A stretch of DNA of 64,000 bases from Liolophura sinensis (taxonomy: Eukaryota > Mollusca > Polyplacophora > Chitonida > Chitonidae), in assembly GCF_032854445.1 (NCBI RefSeq), contig NW_027017997.1, positions 1 through 64,000 on the forward strand, read 5' to 3'. The notes below the pieces were generated by a model, which was not told where the DNA came from, ran no database searches, and saw only the letters and a program-made list of their open reading frames with translations. This document shows positions 36,401 to 49,263 of this stretch, in pieces. The translations under genes and the position numbers were made by a program. Within the stretch, counting starts at the first letter, position 1. The number at the start of each line of letters is the position of its first letter.

Positions 36401-39400
36401 AAAGACATTGAGTTTGTCTTCGACTTAGAAGTAAGACAATTGCTGGATGAGTTACATGGGCTTGGCCCAAAGATTTGACGTCTTCTGGGCTACCGAAGGG
36501 CACATAACTTATAATCAAAAGTTGAATATAGTAATGACCAGTCGCGATATTACATAATAAATGTAGCCGAATTTAATTAGCAAAAAGCCCAGGCAAAAAT
36601 CCAAAAGTGGAAAAACTGTTCCAATGCTGCTGGTAAGAGGCTAATCCGACGTATTTTGTGACGAGAAATCGAATGGTGCAAACCGCGTTGCTCTCCGACC
36701 AACACTTATGGCTGTAGCTACAATTGAATGAGCATTTATGTGAAAATCACGTGCCTAACAACGGCTCTTACTCCATGGAAACCAAGGAAATTTGCAATTT
36801 TTCAACAGCTGGAGATGCCTGGCCCAATTGCGCATCTTTTGGCACCTTATTGATGTGGGTCAGTGTTTAATTGTACTTTTTACAGCAGACTGTATCAAGT
36901 ACCTTGTGTTTTTTATATACAAATGGTGTGGTTTTTCAACATGTAGATAAAGACATTGAGTTTGTCTTCGACTTAGAAGTAAGACAATTGCTGGATGAGT
37001 TAAATGGGCTTGGCCCAAAGATTTGACGTCTTCTGGGCTACCGAAGGGCACATAACTTATAATCAAAAGTTGATTATAGTAATGACCAGTCGCGATATTA
37101 CATAGTAAATGTAGCCGAATTGAATTAGCAAAAAGCCCAGGCAAAAATCCCAAAGTGGAAAAACTGTTCCAATGCTGCTGATAAGAGGCTAATCCGATGT
37201 ATTTTGTGACGAGAAATCGAATGGTGCAAACCGCGTTGCTCTCCGACCAATACTTTTGGCTGTAGCGACAATTGAATGAGCATTTATGTGAAAATCACGT
37301 GACCAGCAACGGCTCTTACTCCATGGAAACCAAGGAAATTTGCAATTTTTCAACAGCTGGAGATGCCTGGCCCAATTGCGCATCTTTTGGCACCTTATTG
37401 ATGTGGGTCAGTGTTCAATTGTACTTTTTACAGCAGACTGTATCAAGTACCTTGTTGTTTTTATATACAAATGGTGTGGTTTTTCAACATGTAGATAAAG
37501 ACATTGAGTTTGTCTTCGACTTAGAAGTAAGACAATTGCTGGATGAGTTAAATATGCTTTGCCCAAAGATTTGACGTCTTCTGGGCTACCGAAGGGCACA
37601 TAACTTATAATCAAAAGTTGAATATAGTAATGACTAGTCGCGATATTACATAGTAAATGTAGCCGAATTGAATTAGCAAAAAGCCCAGGCAAAAATCCCA
37701 AAGTGGAAAACCTGTTCCAATGCTGCTGGTAAGAGGCTAATCCGACGTATTTTGTGACGAGAAATCGAATGGTGCAAACCGCGTTGCACTCCGACCAATA
37801 CTTTTGGCTGTAGCGACAATTGAATGAGCATTTATGTGAAAATCACGTGCCTAACGACGGCTCTTACTCCATGGAAACCAAGGAAATTTGCAATTTTTCA
37901 ACAGCTGGAGATGCCTGGCCCAATTGCGCATCTTTTGGCACCTTATTGATGTGGGTCAGTGTTTAATTGTACTTTTTACAGCAGACTGTATCAAGTACCT
38001 TGTGTTTTTTATATACAAATGGTGTGGTTTTTCAACATGTAGATAAAGACATTGAGTTTGTCTTCGACTTAGAAGTAAGACAATTGCTGGATGAGTTAAA
38101 TGGGCTTGGCCCAAAGATTTGACGTCTTCTGGGCTACCGAAGGGCACATAACTTATAATCAAAAGCTGATTATAGTAATGACGAGTCGCGATATTACATA
38201 GTAAATGTAGCCGAATTGAATTAGCAAAAAGCCCAGGCAAAAATCCAAAAGTGGAAAAACTGTTCCAATGCTGCTGGTAAGAGGCTAATCCGACGTATTT
38301 TGTGACGAGAAATCGAATGGTGCAAACCGCGTTGCTCTCCGACCAACACTTATGGCTGTAGCTACAATTGAATGAGCATTTATGTGAAAATCACGTGCCT
38401 AACAACGGCTCTTACTCCATGGAAACCAAGGAAATTTGCAATTTTTTTACAGCTGGAGATGCCTGGCCCAATTGCGCATCTTTTGGCACCTTATTGATGT
38501 GGGTCAGTGTTTAATTGTACTTTTTACAGCAGACTGTATCAAGTACCTTGTGTTTTTTATATACAAATGGTGTGGTTTTTCAACATGTAGATAAAGACAT
38601 TGAGTTTGTCTTCGACTTAGAAGTAAGACAATTGCTGGATGAGTTAAATGGGCTTGGCCCAAAGATTTGACGTCTTCTGGGCTACCGAAGGGCACATAAC
38701 TTATAATCAAAAGTTGAATATAGTAATGACCAGTCGCGATATTACATAATAAATGTAGCCGAATTTAATTAGCAAAAAGCCCAGGCAAAAATCCAAAAGT
38801 GGAAAAACTGTTCCAATGCTGCTGGTAAGAGGCTAATCCGACGTATTTTGTGACGAGAAATCGAATGGTGCAAACCGCGTTGCTCTCCGACCAACACTTA
38901 TGGCTGTAGCTACAATTGAATGAGCATTTATGTGAAAATCACGTGCCTAACAACGGCTCTTACTCCATGGAAACCAAGGAAATTTGCAATTTTTCAACAG
39001 CTGGAGATGCCTGGCCCAATTGCGCATCTTTTGGCACCTTATTGATGTGGGTCAGTGTTTAATTGTACTTTTTACAGCAGACTGTATCAAGTACCTTGTG
39101 TTTTTTATATACAAATGGTGTGGTTTTTCAACATGTAGATAAAGACATTGAGTTTGTCTTCGACTTAGAAGTAAGACAATTGCTGGATGAGTTAAATATG
39201 CTTGGCCCAAAGATTTGACGTCTTCTGGGCTACCGAAGGGCACATAACTTATAATCAAAAGTTGATTATAGTAATGACCAGTCGCGATATTACATAGTAA
39301 ATGTAGCCGAATTGAATTAGCAAAAAGCCCAGGCAAAAATCCCAAAGTGGAAAAACTGTTCCAATGCTGCTGATAAGAGGCTAATCCGATGTATTTTGTG

Positions 39401-39434
39401 ACGAGAAATCGAATGGTGCAAACCGCGTTGCTCT
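33407..39434. repeat. M62-M72, irregular order, B-type rich
   Basis: Units start every 548 bp from 33407 to 38887. A-type units are M63, M65 and M69; the rest are B-type, many with the L2 linker (M62, M67, M68, M71, M72). M65 has the ataaaatgttgaataaag variant also found in M78. M69-M70 (37243-38338) carry aatatgctttg, aaaacctgttcc and aaagctgatt, a fourth, partly altered copy of the M32-M33 pair. M67 and M71 share the long T tract before acagctgg and cataataaatg, four monomers apart. M63 has the private changes gtaggacaatt and ctgggtgag. Confidence 0.85.
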
Positions 39435-41078
39435 CCGACCAATACTTTTGGCTGTAGCGACAATTGAATGAGCATTTATGTGAAAATCACGTGCCTAACA
39501 CCGGCTCTTACTCCATGGAAACCAAGGAAATTTGCAATTTTTCAACAGCTGGAGATGCCTGGCCCAATTGCGCATCTTTTGGCACCTTATTGATGTGGGT
39601 CAGTGTTTAATTGTACTTTTTACAGCAGACTGTATCAAGTACCTTGTGTTTTTTATATACAAATGGTGTGGTTTTTCAACATGTAGATAAAGACATTGAG
39701 TTTGTCTTCGACTTAGAAGTAAGACAATTGCTGGATGAGTTAAATGGGCTTGGCCCAAAGATTTGACGTCTTCTGGGCTACCGAAGGGCACATAACTTAT
39801 AATCAAAAGTTGAATATAGTAATGACCAGTCGCGATATTACATAGTAAATGTAGCCGAATTGAATTAGCAAAAAGCCCAGGCAAAAATCCCAAAGTGGAA
39901 AAACTGTTCCAATGCTGCTGGTAAGAGGCTAATCCGACGTATTTTGTGACGAGAAATCGAATGGTGCAAACCGCGTTGCTCTCCGACCAACACTTATGGC
40001 TGTAGCTACAATTGAATGAGCATTTATGTGAAAATCACGTGCCTAACAACGGCTCTTACTCCATGGAAACCAAGGAAATTTGCAATTTTTCAACAGCTGG
40101 AGATGCCTGGCCCAATTGCGCATCTTTTGGCACCTTATTGATGTGGGTCAGTGTTTAATTGTACTTTTTACAGCAGACTGTATCAAGTACCTTGTTGTTT
40201 TTATATACAAATGGTGTGGTTTTTCAACATGTAGATAAAGACATTGAGTTTGTCTTCGACTTAGAAGTAAGACAATTGCTGGATGAGTTAAATGGGCTTG
40301 GCCCAAAGATTTGACGTCTTCTGGGCTACCGAAGGGCACATAACTTATAATCAAAAGTTGAATATAGTAATGACCAGTCGCGATATTACATAGTAAATGT
40401 AGCCGAATTGAATTAGCAAAAAGCCCAGGCAAAAATCCAAAAGTGGAAAAACTGTTCCAATGCTGCTGGTAAGAGGCTAATCCGACGTATTTTGTGACGA
40501 GAAATCGAATGGTGCAAACCGCGTTGCTCTCCGACCAATACTTTTGGCTGTAGCGACAATTGAATGAGCATTTATGTGAAAATCACGTGCCTAACGACGG
40601 CTCTTACTCCATGGAAACCAAGGAAATTTGCAATTTTTCAACAGCTGGAGATGCCTGGCCCAATTGCGCATCTTTTGGCACCTTATTGATGTGGGTCAGT
40701 GTTTAATTGTACTTTTTACAGCAGACTGTATCAAGTACCTTGTGTTTTTTATATACAAATGGTGTGGTTTTTCAACATGTAGATAAAGACATTGAGTTTG
40801 TCTTCGACTTAGAAGTAAGACAATTGCTGGATGAGTTAAATGGGCTTGGCCCAAAGATTTGACGTCTTCTGGGCTACCGAAAGGCACATAACTTATAATC
40901 AAAAGTTGAATATAGTAATGACCAGTCGCGATATTACATAGTAAATGTAGCCGAATTGAATTAGCAAAAAGCCCAGGCAAAAATCCCAAAGTGGAAAAAC
41001 TGTTCCAATGCTGCTGGTAAGAGGCTAATCCGACGTATTTTGTGACGAGAAATCGAATGGTGCAAACCGCGTTGCTCT
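39435..41078. repeat. Three-monomer block, copy 1 (M73-M75)
   Basis: These are three B-type units totalling 1,644 bp. M74 combines CCTAA and T174 with TG at 214-215 and the L2 linker, an otherwise uncommon combination. M75 has CCTAACG and ccgaaaggc. The following unit M76 (41079-41625, 547 bp) has the shortened T tract seen elsewhere only in M56 and M60, about 20 monomers upstream, plus cataataaatg. Confidence 0.85.
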
Positions 41079-41625
41079 CCGACCAATACTTTTGGCTGTA
41101 GCGACAATTGAATGAGCATTTATGTGAAAATCACGTGACCAGCAACGGCTCTTACTCCATGGAAACCAAGGAAATTTGCAATTTTTCAACAGCTGGAGAT
41201 GCCTGGCCCAATTGCGCATCTTTTGGCACCTTATTGATGTGGGTCAGTGTTCAATTGTACTTTTTACAGCAGACTGTATCAAGTACCTTGTGTTTTTATA
41301 TACAAATGGTGTGGTTTTTCAACATGTAGATAAAGACATTGAGTTTGTCTTCGACTTAGAAGTAAGACAATTGCTGGATGAGTTAAATGGGCTTGGCCCA
41401 AAGATTTGACGTCTTCTGGGCTACCGAAGGGCACATAACTTATAATCAAAAGTTGATTATAGTAATGACCAGTCGCGATATTACATAATAAATGTAGCCG
41501 AATTTAATTAGCAAAAAGCCCAGGCAAAAATCCAAAAGTGGAAAAACTGTTCCAATGCTGCTGGTAAGAGGCTAATCCGACGTATTTTGTGACGAGAAAT
41601 CGAATGGTGCAAACCGCGTTGCTCT

Positions 41626-43817
41626 CCGACCAACACTTATGGCTGTAGCTACAATTGAATGAGCATTTATGTGAAAATCACGTGCCTAACAACGGCTCTT
41701 ACTCCATGGAAACCAAGGAAATTTGCAATTTTTCAACAGCTGGAGATGCCTGGCCCAATTGCGCATCTTTTGGCACCTTATTGATGTGGGTCAGTGTTTA
41801 ATTGTACTTTTTACAGCAGACTGTATCAAGTACCTTGTGTTTTTTATATACAAATGGTGTGGTTTTTCAACATGTAGATAAAGACATTGAGTTTGTCTTC
41901 GACTTAGAAGTAAGACAATTGCTGGATGAGTTAAATATGCTTGGCCCAAAGATTTGACGTCTTCTGGGCTACCGAAGGGCACATAACTTATAATCAAAAG
42001 TTGATTATAGTAATGACCAGTCGCGATATTACATAGTAAATGTAGCCGAATTGAATTAGCAAAAAGCCCAGGCAAAAATCCCAAAGTGGAAAAACTGTTC
42101 CAATGCTGCTGATAAGAGGCTAATCCGATGTATTTTGTGACGAGAAATCGAATGGTGCAAACCGCGTTGCTCTCCGACCAATACTTTTGGCTGTAGCGAC
42201 AATTGAATGAGCATTTATGTGAAAATCACGTGCCTAACAACGGCTCTTACTCCATGGAAACCAAGGAAATTTGCAATTTTTCAACAGCTGGAGATGCCTG
42301 GCCCAATTGCGCATCTTTTGGCACCTTATTGATGTGGGTCAGTGTTCAATTGTACTTTTTACAGCAGACTGTATCAAGTACCTTGTTGTTTTTATATACA
42401 AATGGTGTGGTTTTTCAACATGTAGATAAAGACATTGAGTTTGTCTTCGACTTAGAAGTAAGACAATTGCTGGATGAGTTAAATGGGCTTGGCCCAAAGA
42501 TTTGACGTCTTCTGGGCTACCGAAGGGCACATAACTTATAATAAAATGTTGAATAAAGTAATGACCAGTCGCGATATTACATAGTAAATGTAGCCGAATT
42601 GAATTAGCAAAAAGCCCAGGCAAAAATCCAAAAGTGGAAAAACTGTTCCAATGCTGCTGGTAAGAGGCTAATCCGACGTATTTTGTGACGAGAAATCGAA
42701 TGGTGCAAACCGCGTTGCTCTCCGACCAATACTTTTGGCTGTAGCGACAATTGAATGAGCATTTATGTGAAAATCACGTGCCTAACGACGGCTCTTACTC
42801 CATGGAAACCAAGGAAATTTGCAATTTTTCAACAGCTGGAGATGCCTGGCCCAATTGCGCATCTTTTGGCACCTTATTGATGTGGGTCAGTGTTTAATTG
42901 TACTTTTTACAGCAGACTGTATCAAGTACCTTGTGTTTTTTATATACAAATGGTGTGGTTTTTCAACATGTAGATAAAGACATTGAGTTTGTCTTCGACT
43001 TAGAAGTAAGACAATTGCTGGATGAGTTAAATGGGCTTGGCCCAAAGATTTGACGTCTTCTGGGCTACCGAAGGGCACATAACTTATAATCAAAAGTTGA
43101 TTATAGTAATGACCAGTCGCGATATTACATAATAAATGTAGCCGAATTTAATTAGCAAAAAGCCCAGGCAAAAATCCAAAAGTGGAAAAACTGTTCCAAT
43201 GCTGCTGGTAAGAGGCTAATCCGACGTATTTTGTGACGAGAAATCGAATGGTGCAAACCGCGTTGCTCTCCGACCAACACTTATGGCTGTAGCTACAATT
43301 GAATGAGCATTTATGTGAAAATCACGTGCCTAACAACGGCTCTTACTCCATGGAAACCAAGGAAATTTGCAATTTTTCAACAGCTGGAGATGCCTGGCCC
43401 AATTGCGCATCTTTTGGCACCTTATTGATGTGGGTCAGTGTTTAATTGTACTTTTTACAGCAGACTGTATCAAGTACCTTGTGTTTTTTATATACAAATG
43501 GTGTGGTTTTTCAACATGTAGATAAAGACATTGAGTTTGTCTTCGACTTAGAAGTAAGACAATTGCTGGATGAGTTAAATGGGCTTGGCCCAAAGATTTG
43601 ACGTCTTCTGGGCTACCGAAGGGCACATAACTTATAATCAAAAGTTGATTATAGTAATGACCAGTCGCGATATTACATAGTAAATGTAGCCGAATTGAAT
43701 TAGCAAAAAGCCCAGGCAAAAATCCCAAAGTGGAAAAACTGTTCCAATGCTGCTGATAAGAGGCTAATCCGATGTATTTTGTGACGAGAAATCGAATGGT
43801 GCAAACCGCGTTGCTCT
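41626..43817. repeat. M77-M80, including a B/A hybrid monomer
   Basis: M77 (41626) is B-type with L2 and aaatatgcttgg, matching M72 five monomers upstream. M78 (42174) has B-type CCTAA in front but C174 and TG214 behind, and then ataaaatgttgaataaag as in M65, 13 monomers upstream (7,123 bp). Its 5' part therefore comes from one lineage and its 3' part from another, with the exchange between positions 64 and 174. M79 and M80 are B-type; M79 carries CCTAACG and cataataaatg. Confidence 0.85.
43270..43817 (+). repeat. Reference B-type monomer with L2 linker (M80)
   Basis: This 548-bp unit shows the alternative states: C9, A14 and T25 (L2 linker, ccaacacttatgg and gtagctac), CCTAA at 60-64, T174 and GT at 214-215. 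It also has T380 (gattatag), C457, A487 (gctgataag) and T504 (gatgtatt). M68 (36695-37242) shows the same state at every diagnostic site I checked, 12 monomers upstream. The T174 and GT214 states shift or close the plus-strand frame that is open in A-type units. B units also occur with the L1 linker (for example M24, M33, M35), so the linker and the core haplotype assort separately. Confidence 0.93.
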
Positions 43818-45461
43818 CCGACCAATACTTTTGGCTGTAGCGACAATTGAATGAGCATTTATGTGAAAATCACGTGCCTAACAACGGCTCTTACTCCATG
43901 GAAACCAAGGAAATTTGCAATTTTTCAACAGCTGGAGATGCCTGGCCCAATTGCGCATCTTTTGGCACCTTATTGATGTGGGTCAGTGTTTAATTGTACT
44001 TTTTACAGCAGACTGTATCAAGTACCTTGTGTTTTTTATATACAAATGGTGTGGTTTTTCAACATGTAGATAAAGACATTGAGTTTGTCTTCGACTTAGA
44101 AGTAAGACAATTGCTGGATGAGTTAAATGGGCTTGGCCCAAAGATTTGACGTCTTCTGGGCTACCGAAGGGCACATAACTTATAATCAAAAGTTGAATAT
44201 AGTAATGACCAGTCGCGATATTACATAGTAAATGTAGCCGAATTGAATTAGCAAAAAGCCCAGGCAAAAATCCCAAAGTGGAAAAACTGTTCCAATGCTG
44301 CTGGTAAGAGGCTAATCCGACGTATTTTGTGACGAGAAATCGAATGGTGCAAACCGCGTTGCTCTCCGACCAACACTTATGGCTGTAGCTACAATTGAAT
44401 GAGCATTTATGTGAAAATCACGTGCCTAACAACGGCTCTTACTCCATGGAAACCAAGGAAATTTGCAATTTTTCAACAGCTGGAGATGCCTGGCCCAATT
44501 GCGCATCTTTTGGCACCTTATTGATGTGGGTCAGTGTTTAATTGTACTTTTTACAGCAGACTGTATCAAGTACCTTGTTGTTTTTATATACAAATGGTGT
44601 GGTTTTTCAACATGTAGATAAAGACATTGAGTTTGTCTTCGACTTAGAAGTAAGACAATTGCTGGATGAGTTAAATGGGCTTGGCCCAAAGATTTGACGT
44701 CTTCTGGGCTACCGAAGGGCACATAACTTATAATCAAAAGTTGAATATAGTAATGACCAGTCGCGATATTACATAGTAAATGTAGCCGAATTGAATTAGC
44801 AAAAAGCCCAGGCAAAAATCCAAAAGTGGAAAAACTGTTCCAATGCTGCTGGTAAGAGGCTAATCCGACGTATTTTGTGCCGAGAAATCGAATGGTGCAA
44901 ACCGCGTTGCTCTCCGACCAATACTTTTGGCTGTAGCGACAATTGAATGAGCATTTATGTGAAAATCACGTGCCTAACGACGGCTCTTACTCCATGGAAA
45001 CCAAGGAAATTTGCAATTTTTCAACAGCTCGAGATGCCTGGCCCAATTGCGCATCTTTTGGCACCTTATTGATGTGGGTCAGTGTTTAATTGTACTTTTT
45101 ACAGCAGACTGTATCAAGTACCTTGTGTTTTTTATATACAAATGGTGTGGTTTTTCAACATGTAGATAAAGACATTGAGTTTGTCTTCGACTTAGAAGTA
45201 AGACAATTGCTGGATGAGTTAAATGGGCTTGGCCCAAAGATTTGACGTCTTCTGGGCTACCGAAAGGCACATAACTTATAATCAAAAGTTGAATATAGTA
45301 ATAACCAGTCGCGATATTACATAGTAAATGTAGCCGAATTGAATTAGCAAAAAGCCCAGGCAAAAATCCCAAAGTGGAAAAACTGTTCCAATGCTGCTGG
45401 TAAGAGGCTAATCCGACGTATTTTGTGACGAGAAATCGAATGGTGCAAACCGCGTTGCTCT
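43818..45461. repeat. Three-monomer block, copy 2 (M81-M83)
   Basis: These units total 1,644 bp and lie eight monomers (4,383 bp) after M73-M75, with M82 repeating the unusual M74 combination. M83 differs from M75 by CTCGAG at 45028-45033 and by ataaccag for atgaccag near 45301. M81 has caacgg where M73 has the private caccgg. The end of M82 contains tttgtgccgag, a private change. Confidence 0.85.
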
Positions 45462-47653
45462 CCGACCAATACTTTTGGCTGTAGCGACAATTGAATGAGC
45501 ATTTATGTGAAAATCACGTGACCAGCAACGGCTCTTACTCCATGGAAACCAAGGAAATTTGCAATTTTTCAACAGCTGGAGATGCCTGGCCCAATTGCGC
45601 ATCTTTTGGCACCTTATTGATGTGGGTCAGTGTTTAATTGTACTTTTTACAGCAGACTGTATCAAGTACCTTGTTGTTTTTATATACAAATGGTGTGGTT
45701 TTTCAACATGTAGATAAAGACATTGAGTTTGTCTTCGACTTAGAAGTAAGACAATTGCTGGATGAGTTAAATGGGCTTGGCCCAAAGATTTGACGTCTTC
45801 TGGGCTACCGAAGGGCACATAACTTATAATCAAAAGTTGAATATAGTAATGACCAGTCGCGATATTACATAGTAAATGTAGCCGAATTGAATTAGCAAAA
45901 AGCCCAGGCAAAAATCCAAAAGTGGAAAAACTGTTCCAATGCTGCTGGTAAGAGGCTAATCCGACGTATTTTGTGACGAGAAATCGAATGGTGCAAACCG
46001 CGTTGCTCTCCGACCAATACTTTTGGCTGTAGCGACAATTGAATGAGCATTTATGTGAAAATCACGTGCCTAACGACGGCTCTTACTCCATGGAAACCAA
46101 GGAAATTTGCAATTTTTCAACAGCTCGAGATGCCTGGCCCAATTGCGCATCTTTTGGCACCTTATTGATGTGGGTCAGTGTTTAATTGTACTTTTTACGG
46201 CAGACTGTATCAAGTACCTTGTGTTTTTTATATACAAATGGTGTGGTTTTTCAACATGTAGATAAAGACATTGAGTTTGTCTTCGACTTAGAAGTAAGAC
46301 AATTGCTGGATGAGTTAAATGGGCTTGGCCCAAAGATTTGACGTCTTCTGGGCTACCGAAGGGCACATAACTTATAATCAAAAGTTGACTATAGTAATGA
46401 CCAGTCGCGATATTACATAGTAAATGTAGCCGAATTGAATTAGCAAAAAGCCCAGGCAAAAATCCAAAAGTGGAAAAACTGTTTCAATGCTGCTGGTAAG
46501 AGGCTAATCCGACGTATTTTGTGACGAGAAATCGAATGGTGCAAACCGCGTTGCTCTCCGACCAATACTTTTGGCTGTAGCTACAATTGAATGAGCATTT
46601 ATGTGAAAATCACGTGCCCAGCAACGGCTCTTACTCCATGGAAACCAAGGAAATTTGCAATTTTTCAACAGCTGGAGATGCCTGGCCCAATTGCGCACCT
46701 TTTGGCACCTTATTGATGTGGGTCAGTGTTTAATTGTACTTTTTACAGCAGACTGTATCAAGTACCTTGTGTTTTTTATATACAAATGGTGTGGTTTTTC
46801 AACATGTAGATAAAGACATTGAGTTTGTCTTCGACTTAGAAGTAAGACAATTGCTGGATGAGTTAAATGGGCTTGGCCCAAAGATTTGACGTCTTCTGGG
46901 CTACCGAAGGGCACATAACTTATAATCAAAAGTTGATTATAGTAATGACCAGTCGCGATATTACATAGTAAATGTAGCCGAATTGAATTAGCAAAAAGCC
47001 CAGGCAAAAATCCCAAAGTGGAAAAACTGTTCCAATGCTGCTGGTAAGAGGCTAATCCGACGTATTTTGTGACGAGAAATCGAATGGTGCAAACCGCGTT
47101 GCTCTCCGACCAATACTTTTGGCTGTAGCGACAATTGAATGAGCATTTATGTGAAAATCACGTGACCAGCAACGGCTCTTACTCCATGGAAACCAAGGAA
47201 ATTTGCAATTTTTCAACAGCTGGAGATGCCTGGCCCAATTGCGCATCTTTTGGCACCTTATTGATGTGGGTCAGTGTTTAATTGTACTTTTTACAGCAGA
47301 CTGTATCAAGTACCTTGTGTTTTTTATATACAAATGGTGTGGTTTTTCAACATGTAGATAAAGACATTGAGTTTGTCTTCGACTTAGAAGTAAGACAATT
47401 GCTGGATGAGTTAAATGGGCTTGGCCCAAAGATTTGACGTCTTCTGGGCTACCGAAGGGCACATAACTTATAATCAAAAGTTGATTATAGTAATGACCAG
47501 TCGCGATATTACATAGTAAATGTAGCCGAATTGAATTAGCAAAAAGCCCAGGCAAAAATCCAAAAGTGGAAAAACTGTTCCAATGCTGCTGATAAGAGGC
47601 TAATCCGACGTATTTTGTGACGAGAAATCGAATGGTGCAAACCGCGTTGCTCT

Positions 47654-48747
47654 CCGACCAATACTTTTGGCTGTAGCGACAATTGAATGAGCATTTATGT
47701 GAAAATCACGTGCCTAACAACGGCTCTTACTCCAAGGGAACCAAGGAAATTTGCAATTTTTCAACAGCTGGAGATGCCTGGCCCAATTGCGCATCTTTTG
47801 GCACCTTATTGATGTGGGTCAGTGTTCAATTGTACTTTTTACAGCAGACTGTATCAAGTACCTTGTTGTTTTTATATACAAATGGTGTGGTTTTTCAACA
47901 TGTAGATAAAGACATTGAGTTTGTCTTCGACTTAGAAGTAAGACAATTGCTGGATGAGTTAAATGGGCTTGGCCCAAAGATTTGACGTCTTCTGGGCTAC
48001 CGAAGGGCACATAACTTATAATCAAAAGTTGAATATAGTAATGACCAGTCGCGATATTACATAGTAAATGTAGCCGAATTGAATTAGCAAAAAGCCCAGG
48101 CAAAAATCCCAAAGTGGAAAAACTGTTCCAATGCTGCTGATAAGAGGCTAATCCGACGTATTTTGTGACGAGAAATCGAATGGTGCAAACCGCGTTGCTC
48201 TCCGACCAATACTTTTGGCTGTAGCGACATATGAATGAGCATTTATGTGAAAATCACGTGCCTAACAACGGCTCTTACTCCAAGGGAACCAAAAATTTGC
48301 AATTTTTCAACAGCTGGAGATGCCTGGCCCAATTGCGCATCTTTTGGCACCTTATTGATGTGGGTCAGTGTTTAATTGTACTTTTTACAGCAGACTGTAT
48401 CAAGTACCTTGTGTTTTTTATATACAAATGGTGTGGTTTTTCAACATGTAGATAAAGACATTGAGTTTGTCTTCGACTTAGAAGTAAGACAATTGCTGGA
48501 TGAGTTAAATGGGCTTGGCCCAAAGATTTGACGTCTTCTGGGCTACCGAAGGGCACATAACTTATAATCAAAAGTTGACTATAGTAATGACCAGTCGCGA
48601 TATTACATAGTAAATGTAGCCGAATTTAATTAGCAAAAAGCCCAGGCAAAAATCCAAAAGTGGAAAAACTGTTTCAATGCTGCTGGTAAGAGGCTAATCC
48701 GACGTATTTTGTGACGAGAAATCGAATGGTGCAAACCGCGTTGCTCT
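47654..48747. repeat. ccaaggg/catatg marker dimer, copy 1 (M88-M89)
   Basis: Both units replace the usual ccatggaa with ccaagggaa (47732-47738 and near 48280), destroying the CCATGG site. The second unit also has gacatatgaatg in place of gacaattgaatg (CATATG at 48228-48233), swapping a CAATTG for a CATATG. This ordered pair recurs as M98-M99, M107-M108 and M111-M112, so it is inherited as a dimer. Confidence 0.9.
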
Positions 48748-49056
48748 CCGACCAATACTTTTGGCTGTAGCGACAATTGAATGATCATTTATGTGAAAAT
48801 CACGTGCCCAGCAACGGCTCTTACTCCATGGAAACCAAGGAAATTTGCAATTTTTCAACAGCTGGAGATGCCTGGCCCAATTGCGCACCTTTTGGCACCT
48901 TATTGATGTGGGTCAGTGTTCAATTGTACTTTTTACAGCAGACTGTATCAAGTACCTTGTTGTTTTTATATACAAATGGTGTGGTTTTTCAACATGTAGA
49001 TAAAGACATTGAGTTTGTCTTCGACTTAGAAGTAAGACAATTGCTGGATGAGTTAA

Positions 49057-49263
49057 ATGGGCTTGGCCCAAAGATTTGACGTCTTCTGGGCTACCGAAGG
49101 GCACATAACTTATAATCAAAAAGTTGATTATAGTAATGACCAGTCGCGATATTACATAGTAAATGTAGCCGAATTTAATGAGCAAAAAGCCCAGGCAAAA
49201 ATCCCAAAGTGGAAAAACTGTTCCAATGCTGCTGGTAAGAGGCTAATCCGACGTATTTTGTGA
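49057..49263 (+). other. 68-codon frame unique to M90, possible coding fossil
   Basis: In M90 an extra A (near 49121) and a G replacing T in gaatttaatgag (near 49180) open a frame from an ATG inside the TGGGC hairpin to a TGA at the end of the unit. It includes RFDVFWATEGHITYNQK and ends AAGKRLIRRIL. In other monomers the same reading is broken by a one-base shift and by a TAG. It overlaps the end of the 100-codon frame in another phase. The composition looks protein-like to me, but I recognise no family, and a single-copy insertion could be a sequencing error. Confidence 0.2.
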
